Shown in pieces: positions 44,203 through 54,543 of a stretch of DNA of 64,000 nt. A program made the position numbers and the translations under genes. The notes under the pieces were generated by a model. That model did not search any database. It was not told where the DNA came from and saw only the letters and a list, made by a program, of their open reading frames with translations. Positions within the stretch are counted from its first letter, which is position 1, and the number at the start of each line of letters is the position of its first letter. The DNA is from CBDHCC01 sp965219235 (GTDB lineage: Bacteria; Pseudomonadota; Alphaproteobacteria; Sphingomonadales; Sphingomonadaceae), in the NCBI GenBank assembly GCA_965219235.1, contig OZ244721.1:1116001-1180000 (forward strand). Reading direction: 5' to 3'.

Positions 44203-46386
44203 ATGTCGCTCGCCTCCTCCCGTATCCGCGTTCTGACGCTGAACGCCGCGCTCGGCCCGCTCGACTATCGCGCGCCGGACGAGCTCGCCTTGGCACCGGG
44301 CGACGTGGTCACCGTTCCGCTCGGCCCACGCGAACTGACAGCCGTGGTGTGGGAAGCGCGCTCGCTCCCCGACGAGCGCGAGGGCGTGGGGGACAATCGG
44401 CTGCGTGCCGTGCTGGCGCGCTGCCTCGTCCCACCGATCCCGGCCGCCACACGGCGGCTGGTGGAGTGGACCGCCGCCTATTACCTGGCGCCCCCTGCGG
44501 CCGTGCTGCGCATGGTGCTGGCGAGCGGCTCGGCGCTGGGCGGCGAGAAGACGCTGACCGAGTATCGCGCCACGGGCGAGCGGCCCGAGCGGATGACGCC
44601 ACAGCGGGAGCAGGCGCTCGACCGCATCGGCGCGCGGCAGGGGATCGTGCGCGAGCTGGCGACGGTCGCCGACGTGTCGGACGGGGTGGTGCGCGGCCTG
44701 GTCAAGGCGGGTGCGCTCGAGGCGATGGAGGTCGCGATCGACCGCCCCTTCCCGCTGCCCGACCCGGCACACGCCCCGCCCGAGCTCTCGCCCGACCAGC
44801 AGACTGCCGCCGAGGCGTTGACCGGAGCCGTCGAACGTTCGGTTTTCGAACCCATCCTGCTCGACGGCGTCACCGGCTCGGGCAAGACGGAGGTGTATCT
44901 GGAGGCCGTCGCGACCTGTGTCGCGGCGGGGCGACAGGCGCTCGTGCTGCTGCCGGAGATCGCGCTGACCCAGCCCTTCCTGGACCGCTTCGCCGCCCGC
45001 TTCGGCGTCGCCCCGGTCGCCTGGCACTCCTCGCTGCGGTCGAGCCAGCGGCGGCGCGCCTGGCGGCAGGTGGCGGAGGGCGAGGCCCGCGTGGTGGTGG
45101 GCGCGCGCTCGGCCCTGTTCCTGCCCTTTCCGAAGCTGGGCCTGATCGTCGTGGACGAGGCGCACGAATCCTCGTTCAAGCAGGAGGACGGGGTGCGCTA
45201 CCACGCCCGCGACGTGGCGGTGATGCGCGCGCTGCTGGAGGAGGTGCCGGTGGTGCTCGCGTCGGCCACGCCCGCGATCGAGACGATCAGCCAGGTGGAG
45301 CTGGGCCGCTACACCGAGCTGACGCTGCCCCACCGCCATGCCGGTGCCACGATGCCGGCGATCGCGGCGGTCGACCTGCTCCGCCATCCGCCGGAGCGCG
45401 GCCGCTGGCTGTCGCCGCCGCTGGTCGCCGCACTGGAGGAGACGCTGGAGCGGCGCGAACAGGCGCTGCTGTTCCTCAACCGCCGCGGCTATGCGCCGCT
45501 GACGCTCTGCCGCACCTGCGGCCACCGCTTCCAGTGCCCCAACTGTTCGGCCTGGCTGGTCGAGCACCGGCTGATGCGGCGGCTCGCCTGCCATCATTGC
45601 GGCCATGTCGAGCGGCCGCCGGAGGTGTGTCCGGAATGCAAGAACCCCGACACGCTCGTCGCCTGCGGCCCCGGCGTGGAGCGGATCGCGGACGAGGCGG
45701 CGGCGCTGTTCCCCGAGGCGAGGATCGCGGTGGCGACGAGCGACACGCTGTCCTCCCCCGCCAAGGCCGCCGAGTTCGTCGGGCGGATGGAGGCGCACGA
45801 CATCGACCTGGTGGTCGGCACGCAGCTGGTGACCAAGGGCTACCACTTCCCGCTGCTCACGCTGGTCGGCGTCATCGACGCCGACCTGGGGCTGGAGGGC
45901 GGCGACCTGCGCGCGGCCGAACGCACCTATCAGCAGATCGCGCAGGTGGCCGGCCGCGCCGGACGCGCCGAGCTGCCCGGCCGGGTGCTGATCCAGACCC
46001 ATCACCCCGACGCGCCGGTGATCGCCGCGCTGGTGGCCGGCGACCGTGACGGCTTCTACGCGGCCGAGACGGAGGCGCGCCGTCAGGCGCTCGCCCCGCC
46101 CTTCGGCCGGCTCGCGGCGATCATCGTGTCGGCGGAGGACGAGGCGGAGGCGATCGAGACCGCGCGCGCGATCGGGGCGAGCGCGCCGGAGGTGGAGGGC
46201 ATGAGCGTCTTCGGCCCCGCCCCGGCCCCCCTCTCCCTGCTGCGCGGCCGCCACCGCCAGCGCCTGCTCGTCCATGCGCGCCGCGCGCTGGATGTGCAGG
46301 CGGCGATCCGCGGATGGCTGGCGGGTGTGGACTGGCCCACGCGGGTGCGGGTGGCGGTGGACGTGGACCCGTACAGTTTCGTGTGA
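44203..46386 (+). CDS. priA: Primosomal replication protein PriA (helicase)
   Basis: 727 residues. Domain order: 3'-DNA-binding and winged-helix domains (1-195), helicase with Walker A GVTGSGKT (222-229) and DEAH box (318-321, VVDEAHESSFKQED), two four-cysteine zinc-binding clusters between about 430 and 480 (CRTCGHRFQCPNCSAW, CHHCGHVERPPEVCPEC), and the helicase C-terminal half with VVGTQLVTKGYHFP and QVAGRAGRAELPG. It restarts stalled replication forks. Confidence 0.96.
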   Translation: MSLASSRIRVLTLNAALGPLDYRAPDELALAPGDVVTVPLGPRELTAVVWEARSLPDEREGVGDNRLRAVLARCLVPPIPAATRRLVEWTAAYYLAPPAAVLRMVLASGSALGGEKTLTEYRATGERPERMTPQREQALDRIGARQGIVRELATVADVSDGVVRGLVKAGALEAMEVAIDRPFPLPDPAHAPPELSPDQQTAAEALTGAVERSVFEPILLDGVTGSGKTEVYLEAVATCVAAGRQALVLLPEIALTQPFLDRFAARFGVAPVAWHSSLRSSQRRRAWRQVAEGEARVVVGARSALFLPFPKLGLIVVDEAHESSFKQEDGVRYHARDVAVMRALLEEVPVVLASATPAIETISQVELGRYTELTLPHRHAGATMPAIAAVDLLRHPPERGRWLSPPLVAALEETLERREQALLFLNRRGYAPLTLCRTCGHRFQCPNCSAWLVEHRLMRRLACHHCGHVERPPEVCPECKNPDTLVACGPGVERIADEAAALFPEARIAVATSDTLSSPAKAAEFVGRMEAHDIDLVVGTQLVTKGYHFPLLTLVGVIDADLGLEGGDLRAAERTYQQIAQVAGRAGRAELPGRVLIQTHHPDAPVIAALVAGDRDGFYAAETEARRQALAPPFGRLAAIIVSAEDEAEAIETARAIGASAPEVEGMSVFGPAPAPLSLLRGRHRQRLLVHARRALDVQAAIRGWLAGVDWPTRVRVAVDVDPYSFV

Positions 46387-46455
46387 GTGTTCGATGTCTC
46401 CGGCTTGCTTGTGGATGGGACGATGGTATTCTCATGGCCAACGGGGGCCAGGGAA

Positions 46456-48021
46456 ATGATCGTCCGACTTGCCATCGCACTGACGGCTCTGTTGGTGCCG
46501 AGCGCCGCATCGGCGGCCTGGCACGTCGCCGAGTCCAAGCACTTCGTCGTCTATTCGGACGGCGACGCCGACGACCTGAAGGACTATGCCGAACAGCTCG
46601 AGCGGTTCGACGCCGCCGTGCGCCTGACGGTCAGCCTGCCCGACCGGCCGGTCAGCCCGTCCAACCGCGTCACCGTGTTCCTGGTCGATGACCTGCGCGA
46701 CCTCCGCAAGCTGGCCAACATGGGCTCGGACAGCGGCGTGGCCGGCTTTTACGAGGGCCGCGCGTCCGGCTCCTACGCGTTTGCGCCACGCCGCACGGCA
46801 GGGCGGGGCAAGTTCGACTTGGACCCCCGGTCCGTGCTGCAGCACGAATACGCCCATCACCTGATGCTCGCCAACTACACCGGCGTGTTCCCCGCCTGGC
46901 TCGTCGAGGGCTGGGCCGAGTTCTTCGCCACCATCCGCACCGAGCGCGACGGAGACGTCACCGTCGGCGCCCCGCCCCTCTACCGCGCCTACGGGCTGGT
47001 CATGATGGGCAAGCCGTTGAAGCTCTCCGACATGGTGTCGGGCAGCTACGACAAGCTGCGCGACAACCAGGTGGAGGCGTTGTACGGCCGAGGCTGGGCG
47101 CTGACCCACTATCTGATGTTCGAAACCGTCAAGGGCGGTCCACGCGCCAGCCAGCTCTCCGCCTATCTAAAGGCGCTGTCGTCCGGGGGGACCGGGGAAC
47201 AAGCGGCGGTGTCGGCCTTCGGCGACCTTAGGCAGCTGGACAGGGAGCTCGACCGCGATCTCGGTCAGCGCATGACCAGCTCGCTTCGATTCAAACCCTC
47301 GATGCTGGAGGTGGAGCCCGTGTCCCTGCGCGCGCTGCGCCCCGGAGAGGCCGCGATCATGGACGCGCGGATGCGCTCCAAGCGCGGCGTGGACGAGACC
47401 TCCGCACCCAGGGTGCTCGCCGATGCCCGGCAGGTGGCGGCCAAGTTCCAGGACGACCCGTTCGTGCTCACGACCCTGGCGGAGGCGGAATACGACGCCG
47501 GGCACCTGCCGGAATCGCTGGCGGCGGCGGATCGCGCCGTGGCGCTGGATCCCCGGGCGGGCGAGGCGATGATCTACCAGTCGCGCGCCCGCATGGCGAT
47601 GCTGCTGCAGTCGGGCGGCGATGCCGCCGCATGGGCGGAGGCGCGCAAACCCCTGCTCGCGGCCAACGCGATCGAGAACGACGACGCGGAGCCGCTGATG
47701 CTCTACTACGGGTCCTATGTTCTGGCCGGCGAGCGACCGACCCGCAACGCGGTCGCCGCGCTGATGATGTCGCAGTCTCTGGCGCCACAGGATGTCGGGC
47801 TTCGCATGACGGCGGCGCGCCAGCTGCTTGAGGATGGCGAGGGCAAGGCGGCGCGCGCGATGATCGCGCCCGTCGCCTTCAGCCCCCATGCCGGTGGGCT
47901 GGCGGAGGTCGGCCGCGCCATCGTGGACCGGCTGGACAGCGAGGGTGCCGCCGCGGCGTTGGCCCTGATGGACCAGAAGAAGGAGGAGATCGACAAGGAG
48001 GCGGAGGACCAGCCGGAGTGA
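46456..48021 (+). CDS. Exported HExxH protein with TPR-like tail
   Basis: 521 residues. A signal peptide (MIVRLAIALTALLVPSAASA) precedes a gluzincin-like catalytic region: H130-E-x-x-H134 in LQHEYAHHLMLANYTG and a downstream glutamate in AWLVEGWAEFFATIRTE. The C-terminal half (about 330-500) has repeated helical AxxxP-type units (DPFVLTTLAEAEYDAGHLPESLAAADRAVALDP, a TPR). This resembles DUF1570 proteins. I prefer the ATG at 46456 (preceded by AGGGAA) over one at 46387. Protease activity is inferred from motifs only. Confidence 0.75.
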   Translation: MIVRLAIALTALLVPSAASAAWHVAESKHFVVYSDGDADDLKDYAEQLERFDAAVRLTVSLPDRPVSPSNRVTVFLVDDLRDLRKLANMGSDSGVAGFYEGRASGSYAFAPRRTAGRGKFDLDPRSVLQHEYAHHLMLANYTGVFPAWLVEGWAEFFATIRTERDGDVTVGAPPLYRAYGLVMMGKPLKLSDMVSGSYDKLRDNQVEALYGRGWALTHYLMFETVKGGPRASQLSAYLKALSSGGTGEQAAVSAFGDLRQLDRELDRDLGQRMTSSLRFKPSMLEVEPVSLRALRPGEAAIMDARMRSKRGVDETSAPRVLADARQVAAKFQDDPFVLTTLAEAEYDAGHLPESLAAADRAVALDPRAGEAMIYQSRARMAMLLQSGGDAAAWAEARKPLLAANAIENDDAEPLMLYYGSYVLAGERPTRNAVAALMMSQSLAPQDVGLRMTAARQLLEDGEGKAARAMIAPVAFSPHAGGLAEVGRAIVDRLDSEGAAAALALMDQKKEEIDKEAEDQPE

Positions 48022-48050
48022 GGCGCGCCCGACCGCACCGACACGATCGA

Positions 48051-49079
48051 TCAGCCCTCCCGCTCCCGCTTCAGCAACTCGCGTTTCACGTCCAATCCCC
48101 AGGCATAGCCTCCCAAGCCGCCGTCGCTCCGCACGGCACGGTGGCAGGGGATGAGCACGGCGACGCTGTTCGCCCCGCAGGCCGTGCCCGCCGCACGAGC
48201 CGCCCCGGTCTTGCCGGCGCGCGCCGCGAGCGCGGCGTAGGAGACGGTCTCGCCTGGCGGAACGCGGGCCAGTTCGCGCCACACCGCCTGTTGGAACGCC
48301 GTGCCCGCCACATCGAGCGGCAGGTCGTGGCGCTCGCCGGGCCGTTCCACCGCCGCCGCCACGCGCGCCACCAGGTTGCCCAGAGCGGCTTCGTCGCGAA
48401 CGATCCGAGCCTCCGGAAATCGCTCGCGCAGATCCTCCTCGCCCGTGCCGAATGCGACGCGGCACAGCCCGCGTTCGGTCGCCGCGACGAGCAGCGGGCC
48501 CAGGGAGGTCGCCGCCACCGTCCAGCGGATCATCACGCCGATCCCGCCCGCGCGCCACGTCGACGGCGTCATTCCCAGCCGATCGTCGGCGTCGCCGTAG
48601 AAGGCGGCGGCGCTGCCATAGCCCGCCTCGCCGATCGCCTCCGTGACGCTGTCGGACGAGACGAGCGCGCGCTCTGCCGTCTCGGCTCGCCGACCGCGCG
48701 CCCAGAGCGCGGGACTGACGCCCAGCTGGCGGCTGAACACCCGCTGGAAATGTGCGGGCGAGTAGCCCACCGCACCCGCCAGCACGGCCAGCGTCACCCG
48801 CTCGCCTCGGCTGTCGATGAGGGCGGCGGCGCGCTCCACCGCCGCCCGGTCGCGCGCCACATCGTCCGGGCGGCAGCGGCGGCAGGCCCGCAAGCCGAGC
48901 GCCCGGGCCGCCGCGCCATCGGCCAGGATGATCGCGTTCTCCCGCTTGGGCCGTCGCGCGGCGCAGGATGGGCGGCAGTAGATGCCGGTGGTCCTCACGC
49001 CGACGACGAACCGGCCGTCATAGGCGCGGTCGCGCCGCTCGAAAGCGGCCCAGGCTTCGGCTTGGTCCGGTGTGTCCAT
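48051..49079 (-). CDS. ada: Bifunctional Ada: methylphosphotriester transferase / transcriptional activator and O6-methylguanine transferase
   Basis: 342 residues. The N-terminal zinc domain has C35, C39, C66 and C69 (GIYCRPSCAARRPKRENAIILADG and RACRRCRPDD), with C35 the methyl acceptor; an AraC-type helix-turn-helix follows (residues 76-175); the C-terminal Ogt domain has nucleophile C312 in IPCHRAVRSDGG. It repairs alkylated DNA and activates its own regulon. The ATG at 49079 is used; ATGs further upstream at 49097 and 49286 lie in the shared promoter of the divergent atp operon. Confidence 0.94.
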   Translation of the reverse strand: MDTPDQAEAWAAFERRDRAYDGRFVVGVRTTGIYCRPSCAARRPKRENAIILADGAAARALGLRACRRCRPDDVARDRAAVERAAALIDSRGERVTLAVLAGAVGYSPAHFQRVFSRQLGVSPALWARGRRAETAERALVSSDSVTEAIGEAGYGSAAAFYGDADDRLGMTPSTWRAGGIGVMIRWTVAATSLGPLLVAATERGLCRVAFGTGEEDLRERFPEARIVRDEAALGNLVARVAAAVERPGERHDLPLDVAGTAFQQAVWRELARVPPGETVSYAALAARAGKTGAARAAGTACGANSVAVLIPCHRAVRSDGGLGGYAWGLDVKRELLKREREG

Positions 49080-49311
49080 CCGCCACCCTTGCCGCATCGA
49101 ACGCGCCCATGCATCCGGGATCATGCGATCAAACCCCAGTGTTGTCCGACAGTCTTGCCCGCCAGCGGAACCGATGCTAACCGCCCGTCCGAACCACAGG
49201 TTTGCCGCGTGCGTGCCCGCTTCGTGCCGGGCGCTCGGCGCGAACCACCATCCAGACGGAGCGAACAGGGGCGTGGAGCTTTCCACCGATACGGGCGGTC
49301 AGGACCGCGCA
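49080..49311. promoter_or_regulatory. Divergent ada / atpH promoter region
   Basis: This 232 bp gap separates ada from the first F1 gene and must carry both promoters. It holds no repeat and no convincing gene. CAGGACCGC lies before the atpH ATG. I do not see a clear -35/-10 pair. Confidence 0.4.
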
Positions 49312-49860
49312 ATGACAAGCGGCACTGGCGACGCCCTGTCGCGCCGCTACGCCACCGCGCTGTTCGAACTGGCGGAGGACGCCAGGTCCATCCGCGCGGT
49401 CGAGGATGACGGACGGCGGTTGCGCGAGGCGATCGCCGCCTCGCCCGACCTCCGCAACCTGCTCGGCAATCCGCTGTTCGGCCGCGACGAAACGGCGCGC
49501 GCGCTGACCGCGGTCGCCCGGCACCTGCAGCTGTCGTCGCTCACGACGAACTTCCTGGGCGTGCTGGCGGAGAATCGCCGGCTGCCCGCGCTCCTGCCGA
49601 TCCTGCGCACCTTTGCCGCGATGGCCGCCGCCCACCGGGGCGAGGTGACGGCGGAGGTGACGAGCGCCCACGCGCTCGACGACGACCAGCGCGCCGCCTT
49701 GACCCGCGCGTTGCGCGAGCGGGTCGGCCGCGACGTCACGGTCGAGACGCAGGTCGATCCCTCGCTGCTCGGCGGCCTCGTCGTCCGCCTCGGCTCCCAG
49801 CTGATCGACAGCTCCATCCGCACCCGATTGAACACCCTCGCCCAGGCGATGAAAGGCTAA
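49312..49860 (+). CDS. atpH: F1 ATP synthase delta subunit
   Basis: 182 residues. LSRRYATALFELAEDARSIRAVEDDG opens the helical N-terminal domain and LLGGLVVRLGSQLIDSSIRTRLNTL closes the C-terminal domain, both characteristic of the peripheral-stalk delta/OSCP subunit. It links F1 to the b subunits. It is the first gene of atpHAGDC; the F0 genes are elsewhere, as usual in alphaproteobacteria. The stop and the atpA start are three bases apart. A longer upstream in-frame reading is in the promoter region and is rejected. Confidence 0.95.
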   Translation: MTSGTGDALSRRYATALFELAEDARSIRAVEDDGRRLREAIAASPDLRNLLGNPLFGRDETARALTAVARHLQLSSLTTNFLGVLAENRRLPALLPILRTFAAMAAAHRGEVTAEVTSAHALDDDQRAALTRALRERVGRDVTVETQVDPSLLGGLVVRLGSQLIDSSIRTRLNTLAQAMKG

Positions 49861-49863
49861 TCC

Positions 49864-51393
<1,530 letters not shown>

Positions 51394-51419
51394 TGGTGGA
51401 CTTGCGCATCCTCCCTCCC

Positions 51420-51497
51420 CGTCATTCCCGCGAAAGCGGGAATCCAGGCTTCGGAAGGCAGGTTGGCGCCTGGATTCCCGCTTTCGCGGGAATGACG
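51420..51497. repeat. Perfect inverted repeat between atpA and atpG
   Basis: CGTCATTCCCGCGAAAGCGG (from 51420, to 51448) and its exact reverse complement (51469-51497, ending CGCGGGAATGACG) flank about 20 bp. Each arm also contains its own small palindrome (CCCGCGAAAGCGGG). The same family occurs at 36983-37081. It lies 27 bp after the atpA stop and ends at the atpG ribosome-binding site GGAGGGA. Confidence 0.95.
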
Positions 51498-51515
51498 GAG
51501 GGATGCGCGTAAACG

Positions 51516-52391
51516 ATGGCCTCCCTCAAGGAACTGAAACTCCGCATCGGCTCTGTGAAGTCGACGCAGAAGATCACCAAGGCCAAGCAGATGGTCGCCG
51601 CCGCGAAGCTGCGCCGGGCGCAGGCGGCGGCCGAGGCGGCGCGACCGTTCTCGGAGCGGATCGAGGCGGTGGTCGCGTCGTTGGCGCAGAAGGTCGGCCG
51701 CAGCGACGGCGCGCCGCGCCTGCTGGCGGGCACCGGGTCGGACCAGCGCCACCTGCTCGTCGTGCTCAATTCCGATCGCGGCCTGGCGGGTGCCTTCAAC
51801 TCCAACATCGTCAAGGCCGCCCGCGACCTCGCCCGTGAGCTGGAGGCGCAGGGCAAGACGGTTCAGTTCTACCTCGTCGGACGCAAGGGTCGTCCGGTCA
51901 TCAAGCGGCTGTTCCCCGGCCAGATCGCCGGCGAGTACGACACCACCGGCTATCGCGACCTGACCTATGCCAACGCGCAGGAGATCGCGAACGAGGTGAT
52001 GCGTCGCTTCGACGAGGACGAGTTCGACGTCGCCCACCTGTTCTTCTCGAAGTTCCGCTCCGCGCTGGTGCAGGAGGCGACGGGCCAGCAGATCATCCCG
52101 GTCGACGCCAGCGACGCGCCGGCCGACGACAGCGGCGCGGCGGTGGAGTACGAGCCGGACGAGGAGGCGATCCTCGCCGACCTGCTGCCGCGCAACGTCA
52201 CCGTCCAGGTGTTCAAGGGCCTGCTGGAGAACGCCGCGTCCGAACAGGGCGCGTCGATGACCGCGATGGACAACGCGACCCGCAACGCCGGCGACCTCAT
52301 CAACGCGCTCACCATCCAATACAACCGCTCCCGCCAGGCCGCGATCACGACCGAACTGGTGGAGATCATCTCGGGGGCGGAGGCGCTGTGA
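51516..52391 (+). CDS. atpG: F1 ATP synthase gamma subunit
   Basis: 291 residues. The N-terminal coiled-coil helix ASLKELKLRIGSVKSTQKITKAKQMVAAAKLRRAQ and C-terminal SMTAMDNATRNAGDLINALTIQYNRSRQAAITTELVEIISGAEAL form the rotor shaft; LNSDRGLAGAFNSN is conserved in the middle. The stop is directly followed by a GTG for the DUF4160 reading frame, instead of atpD, which starts 586 bp later. Confidence 0.97.
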   Translation: MASLKELKLRIGSVKSTQKITKAKQMVAAAKLRRAQAAAEAARPFSERIEAVVASLAQKVGRSDGAPRLLAGTGSDQRHLLVVLNSDRGLAGAFNSNIVKAARDLARELEAQGKTVQFYLVGRKGRPVIKRLFPGQIAGEYDTTGYRDLTYANAQEIANEVMRRFDEDEFDVAHLFFSKFRSALVQEATGQQIIPVDASDAPADDSGAAVEYEPDEEAILADLLPRNVTVQVFKGLLENAASEQGASMTAMDNATRNAGDLINALTIQYNRSRQAAITTELVEIISGAEAL

Positions 52392-52652
52392 GTGCCGACG
52401 CTCCCCATCTTCTACGGGATCGTCGTTCAGATCTACTGGGACGATCCTCCGCCGCCGCATTTCCACGCCCGCTATGCCGAGTTCGAGGCATAGGTGGACA
52501 TCGCCGCCGCCGCCATCCTGGAGGGCTACCTACCGACACGCGCGAAGCGTATGGTGCTTGAATGGACGCGCGAACATCGGGACGAGTTGATGCAGGCGTG
52601 GCAGGCATCGCAGGCGGGCACTCCGCCCGGGCGGATCGCTCCGCTACGGTGA
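52392..52652 (+). pseudogene. DUF4160 reading frame interrupted by an in-frame amber codon
   Basis: Starting at the GTG at 52392, one base after the atpG stop, translation gives VPTLPIFYGIVVQIYWDD followed by PPPPHFHARYAEFEA, then TAG at 52491, then VDIAAAAILEGYLPTRAKRMVLEWTREHRDELMQAWQASQ and PLR, ending at TGA 52650-52652. The whole length and order match DUF4160 (HFHA motif, EGxLPxRAxRLVLEW, HRDEL). Without the TAG it would be an 85-residue protein. A GTG immediately after the TAG (52494) with GAGG before it could restart translation, so the halves may both be made. I call it a pseudogene with caution. Confidence 0.8.
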
Positions 52653-52927
52653 TGCCGCCACTGCAGAACGGTGCTCCGTGGCGCGTGACCGACACGCGGC
52701 TGATTGGCGAGCGCGCAATGCGCGTTCAGTTCGTCGATGGCGTGGAAGGCGTCGTTCGTTTCGGCGACCGCTTTTTCCGAGGCGTGTTCGCGCACTTGGT
52801 GGAACCGGCTCGCTTCGCGGAAGCCACAGTAGAAATGGGCGCGGTCACATGGCCGGGCGAACTCGATGTGGCACCTGATCGGATGCACGACGACATCCAA
52901 CGGTTCGGCGAGTGCGTGATTGGCTGA
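52652..52927 (+). CDS. DUF2442 domain protein
   Basis: 91 residues from an ATG that overlaps the DUF4160 stop (TGATG). WRVTDTRLIGERAMRVQFVDGVEGVVRF, HLVEPARFAEATVEMGAVTWPGELDVAPDRMHDDI carries the DUF2442 pattern: strand-rich N-terminal part, then V-x-WPxxLDxxPDxxH. DUF2442 genes commonly follow DUF4160 genes in what are thought to be toxin-antitoxin-like or regulatory pairs. Here the reading frame is intact. It sits 50 bp before atpD. Confidence 0.85.
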   Translation: MPPLQNGAPWRVTDTRLIGERAMRVQFVDGVEGVVRFGDRFFRGVFAHLVEPARFAEATVEMGAVTWPGELDVAPDRMHDDIQRFGECVIG

Positions 52928-52977
52928 GATCGCTTCAGCGGCGCCCGCCCAGACTTTAGATGCAAGGACAACATGAC

Positions 52978-54444
52978 ATGGCCACCATCCTCCAAGAACG
53001 CCCCGCCACCTCCAACACCGTCGGCCGCATCGCGCAGGTGATCGGCGCGGTGGTGGACGTGAAGTTCGACGACGACCTGCCCGCGATCCTGAGCGCGCTG
53101 GAGACCGACAACAACGGCAACCGGCTCGTGCTGGAGGTCGCACAGCATCTGGGCGAGAACACGGTGCGCACCATCGCGATGGACTCCACCGAAGGTCTGA
53201 CGCGCGGCCAGGAGGTGACCGACACCGGCTCCCAGATCCGCGTGCCCGTGGGGCCGGAGACGCTGGGGCGCATCATGAACGTGATCGGCGAGCCGATCGA
53301 CGAGCGCGGCCCCATCGGCAACACGCGCACCGCGCCCATCCACGCCGACGCGCCGCTGTTCGAGGACCAATCGACCGAGAGCGCGATCCTGGTGACCGGC
53401 ATCAAGGTCATCGATCTGCTCGCCCCCTATGCGCGCGGCGGCAAGATCGGGCTGTTCGGCGGAGCGGGCGTCGGCAAGACGGTGCTGATCCAGGAACTCA
53501 TCAACAACATCGCCAAGGGCCACGGCGGCGTGTCGGTGTTCGCGGGCGTCGGCGAGCGCACGCGCGAGGGCAACGACCTCTATCACGAGTTCCTCGACGC
53601 CGGCGTCATCGCCAAGGATGCCGAGGGCAACGCGATTTCCGAGGGGTCGAAGGTGGCGCTCGTCTATGGCCAGATGAACGAGCCTCCCGGTGCCCGCGCG
53701 CGCGTCGCGCTCTCCGGCCTCGCCATCGCGGAGTATTTCCGTGACGAGGAGGGACAGGACGTGCTGTTCTTCATCGACAACATCTTCCGCTTCACGCAGG
53801 CGGGGTCCGAAGTGTCCGCGCTGCTGGGCCGCATCCCGTCGGCCGTGGGCTACCAACCGACGCTCGCCACCGACATGGGCGCTTTGCAGGAGCGGATCAC
53901 CAGCACCAACAAGGGCTCGATCACGTCGGTGCAGGCGATCTACGTGCCCGCCGACGACCTGACCGATCCGGCACCGGCGACGTCCTTCGCCCATCTGGAC
54001 GCCACCACCAACCTCAACCGCGCGATCAGCGAGCTGGGCATCTACCCGGCCGTCGATCCGCTCGATTCGACCAGTCGGGTGATGGAGCCGCGGATCGTCG
54101 GTCAGGAGCATTACGGCACCGCGCGCGCGGTCCAGGAGACGCTGCAGAAGTACAAGTCGCTGCAGGACATCATCGCCATCCTGGGCATGGACGAGCTGTC
54201 GGAGGAGGACAAGCTGACGGTCGCGCGCGCGCGCAAGATCCAGAAGTTCCTCTCCCAGCCCTTCCACGTCGCCGAGGTCTTCACCGGCATCCCCGGCAAG
54301 TTCGTGGCGATCGAGGACACGGTCCGCTCCTTCAAGGCGGTCGTGGACGGCGAGTACGACCACCTGCCGGAGAACGCGTTCTACATGGTCGGCGGCATCG
54401 ACGAGGCGGTGGAGAAGGCGCGGAAAATGGCGGCCGAGGACTGA
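52978..54444 (+). CDS. atpD: F1 ATP synthase beta subunit
   Basis: 488 residues. The catalytic P-loop is GGAGVGKT (161-168), with GVGERTREGNDLYHEF, ALVYGQMNEPPGARARVALSGL and FIDNIFRFTQAGSEVSALLGRIPSAVGYQPTLATDMG fully conserved. The ATG at 52978 with AAGGA (52964-52968) at a good distance is preferred over the ATG at 52960. Full-length and normal in every motif, so the DUF4160-DUF2442 insertion has not damaged it. Confidence 0.98.
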   Translation: MATILQERPATSNTVGRIAQVIGAVVDVKFDDDLPAILSALETDNNGNRLVLEVAQHLGENTVRTIAMDSTEGLTRGQEVTDTGSQIRVPVGPETLGRIMNVIGEPIDERGPIGNTRTAPIHADAPLFEDQSTESAILVTGIKVIDLLAPYARGGKIGLFGGAGVGKTVLIQELINNIAKGHGGVSVFAGVGERTREGNDLYHEFLDAGVIAKDAEGNAISEGSKVALVYGQMNEPPGARARVALSGLAIAEYFRDEEGQDVLFFIDNIFRFTQAGSEVSALLGRIPSAVGYQPTLATDMGALQERITSTNKGSITSVQAIYVPADDLTDPAPATSFAHLDATTNLNRAISELGIYPAVDPLDSTSRVMEPRIVGQEHYGTARAVQETLQKYKSLQDIIAILGMDELSEEDKLTVARARKIQKFLSQPFHVAEVFTGIPGKFVAIEDTVRSFKAVVDGEYDHLPENAFYMVGGIDEAVEKARKMAAED

Positions 54445-54543
54445 CATGCGGTTGGTTGCTGCCGGTGTCTGAGCCGCGGCAGCCACCGGCGGCGGCATTC
54501 CAATCCTTCCCCTTTTCACCCGTCAGCGGCTAGAGATCGCCCC

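Noticed and set aside
44077..46275. A 732-codon minus-strand frame over priA
   Set aside because: Antisense to an intact PriA with Walker A, DEAH box and zinc cysteines; composition is that of a shadow frame.
52491..52493. TAG in DUF4160 as a recoded (readthrough) codon
   Set aside because: No downstream recoding structure is obvious and alphaproteobacteria of this type are not known to insert pyrrolysine. A simple nonsense change or a split gene is more likely.
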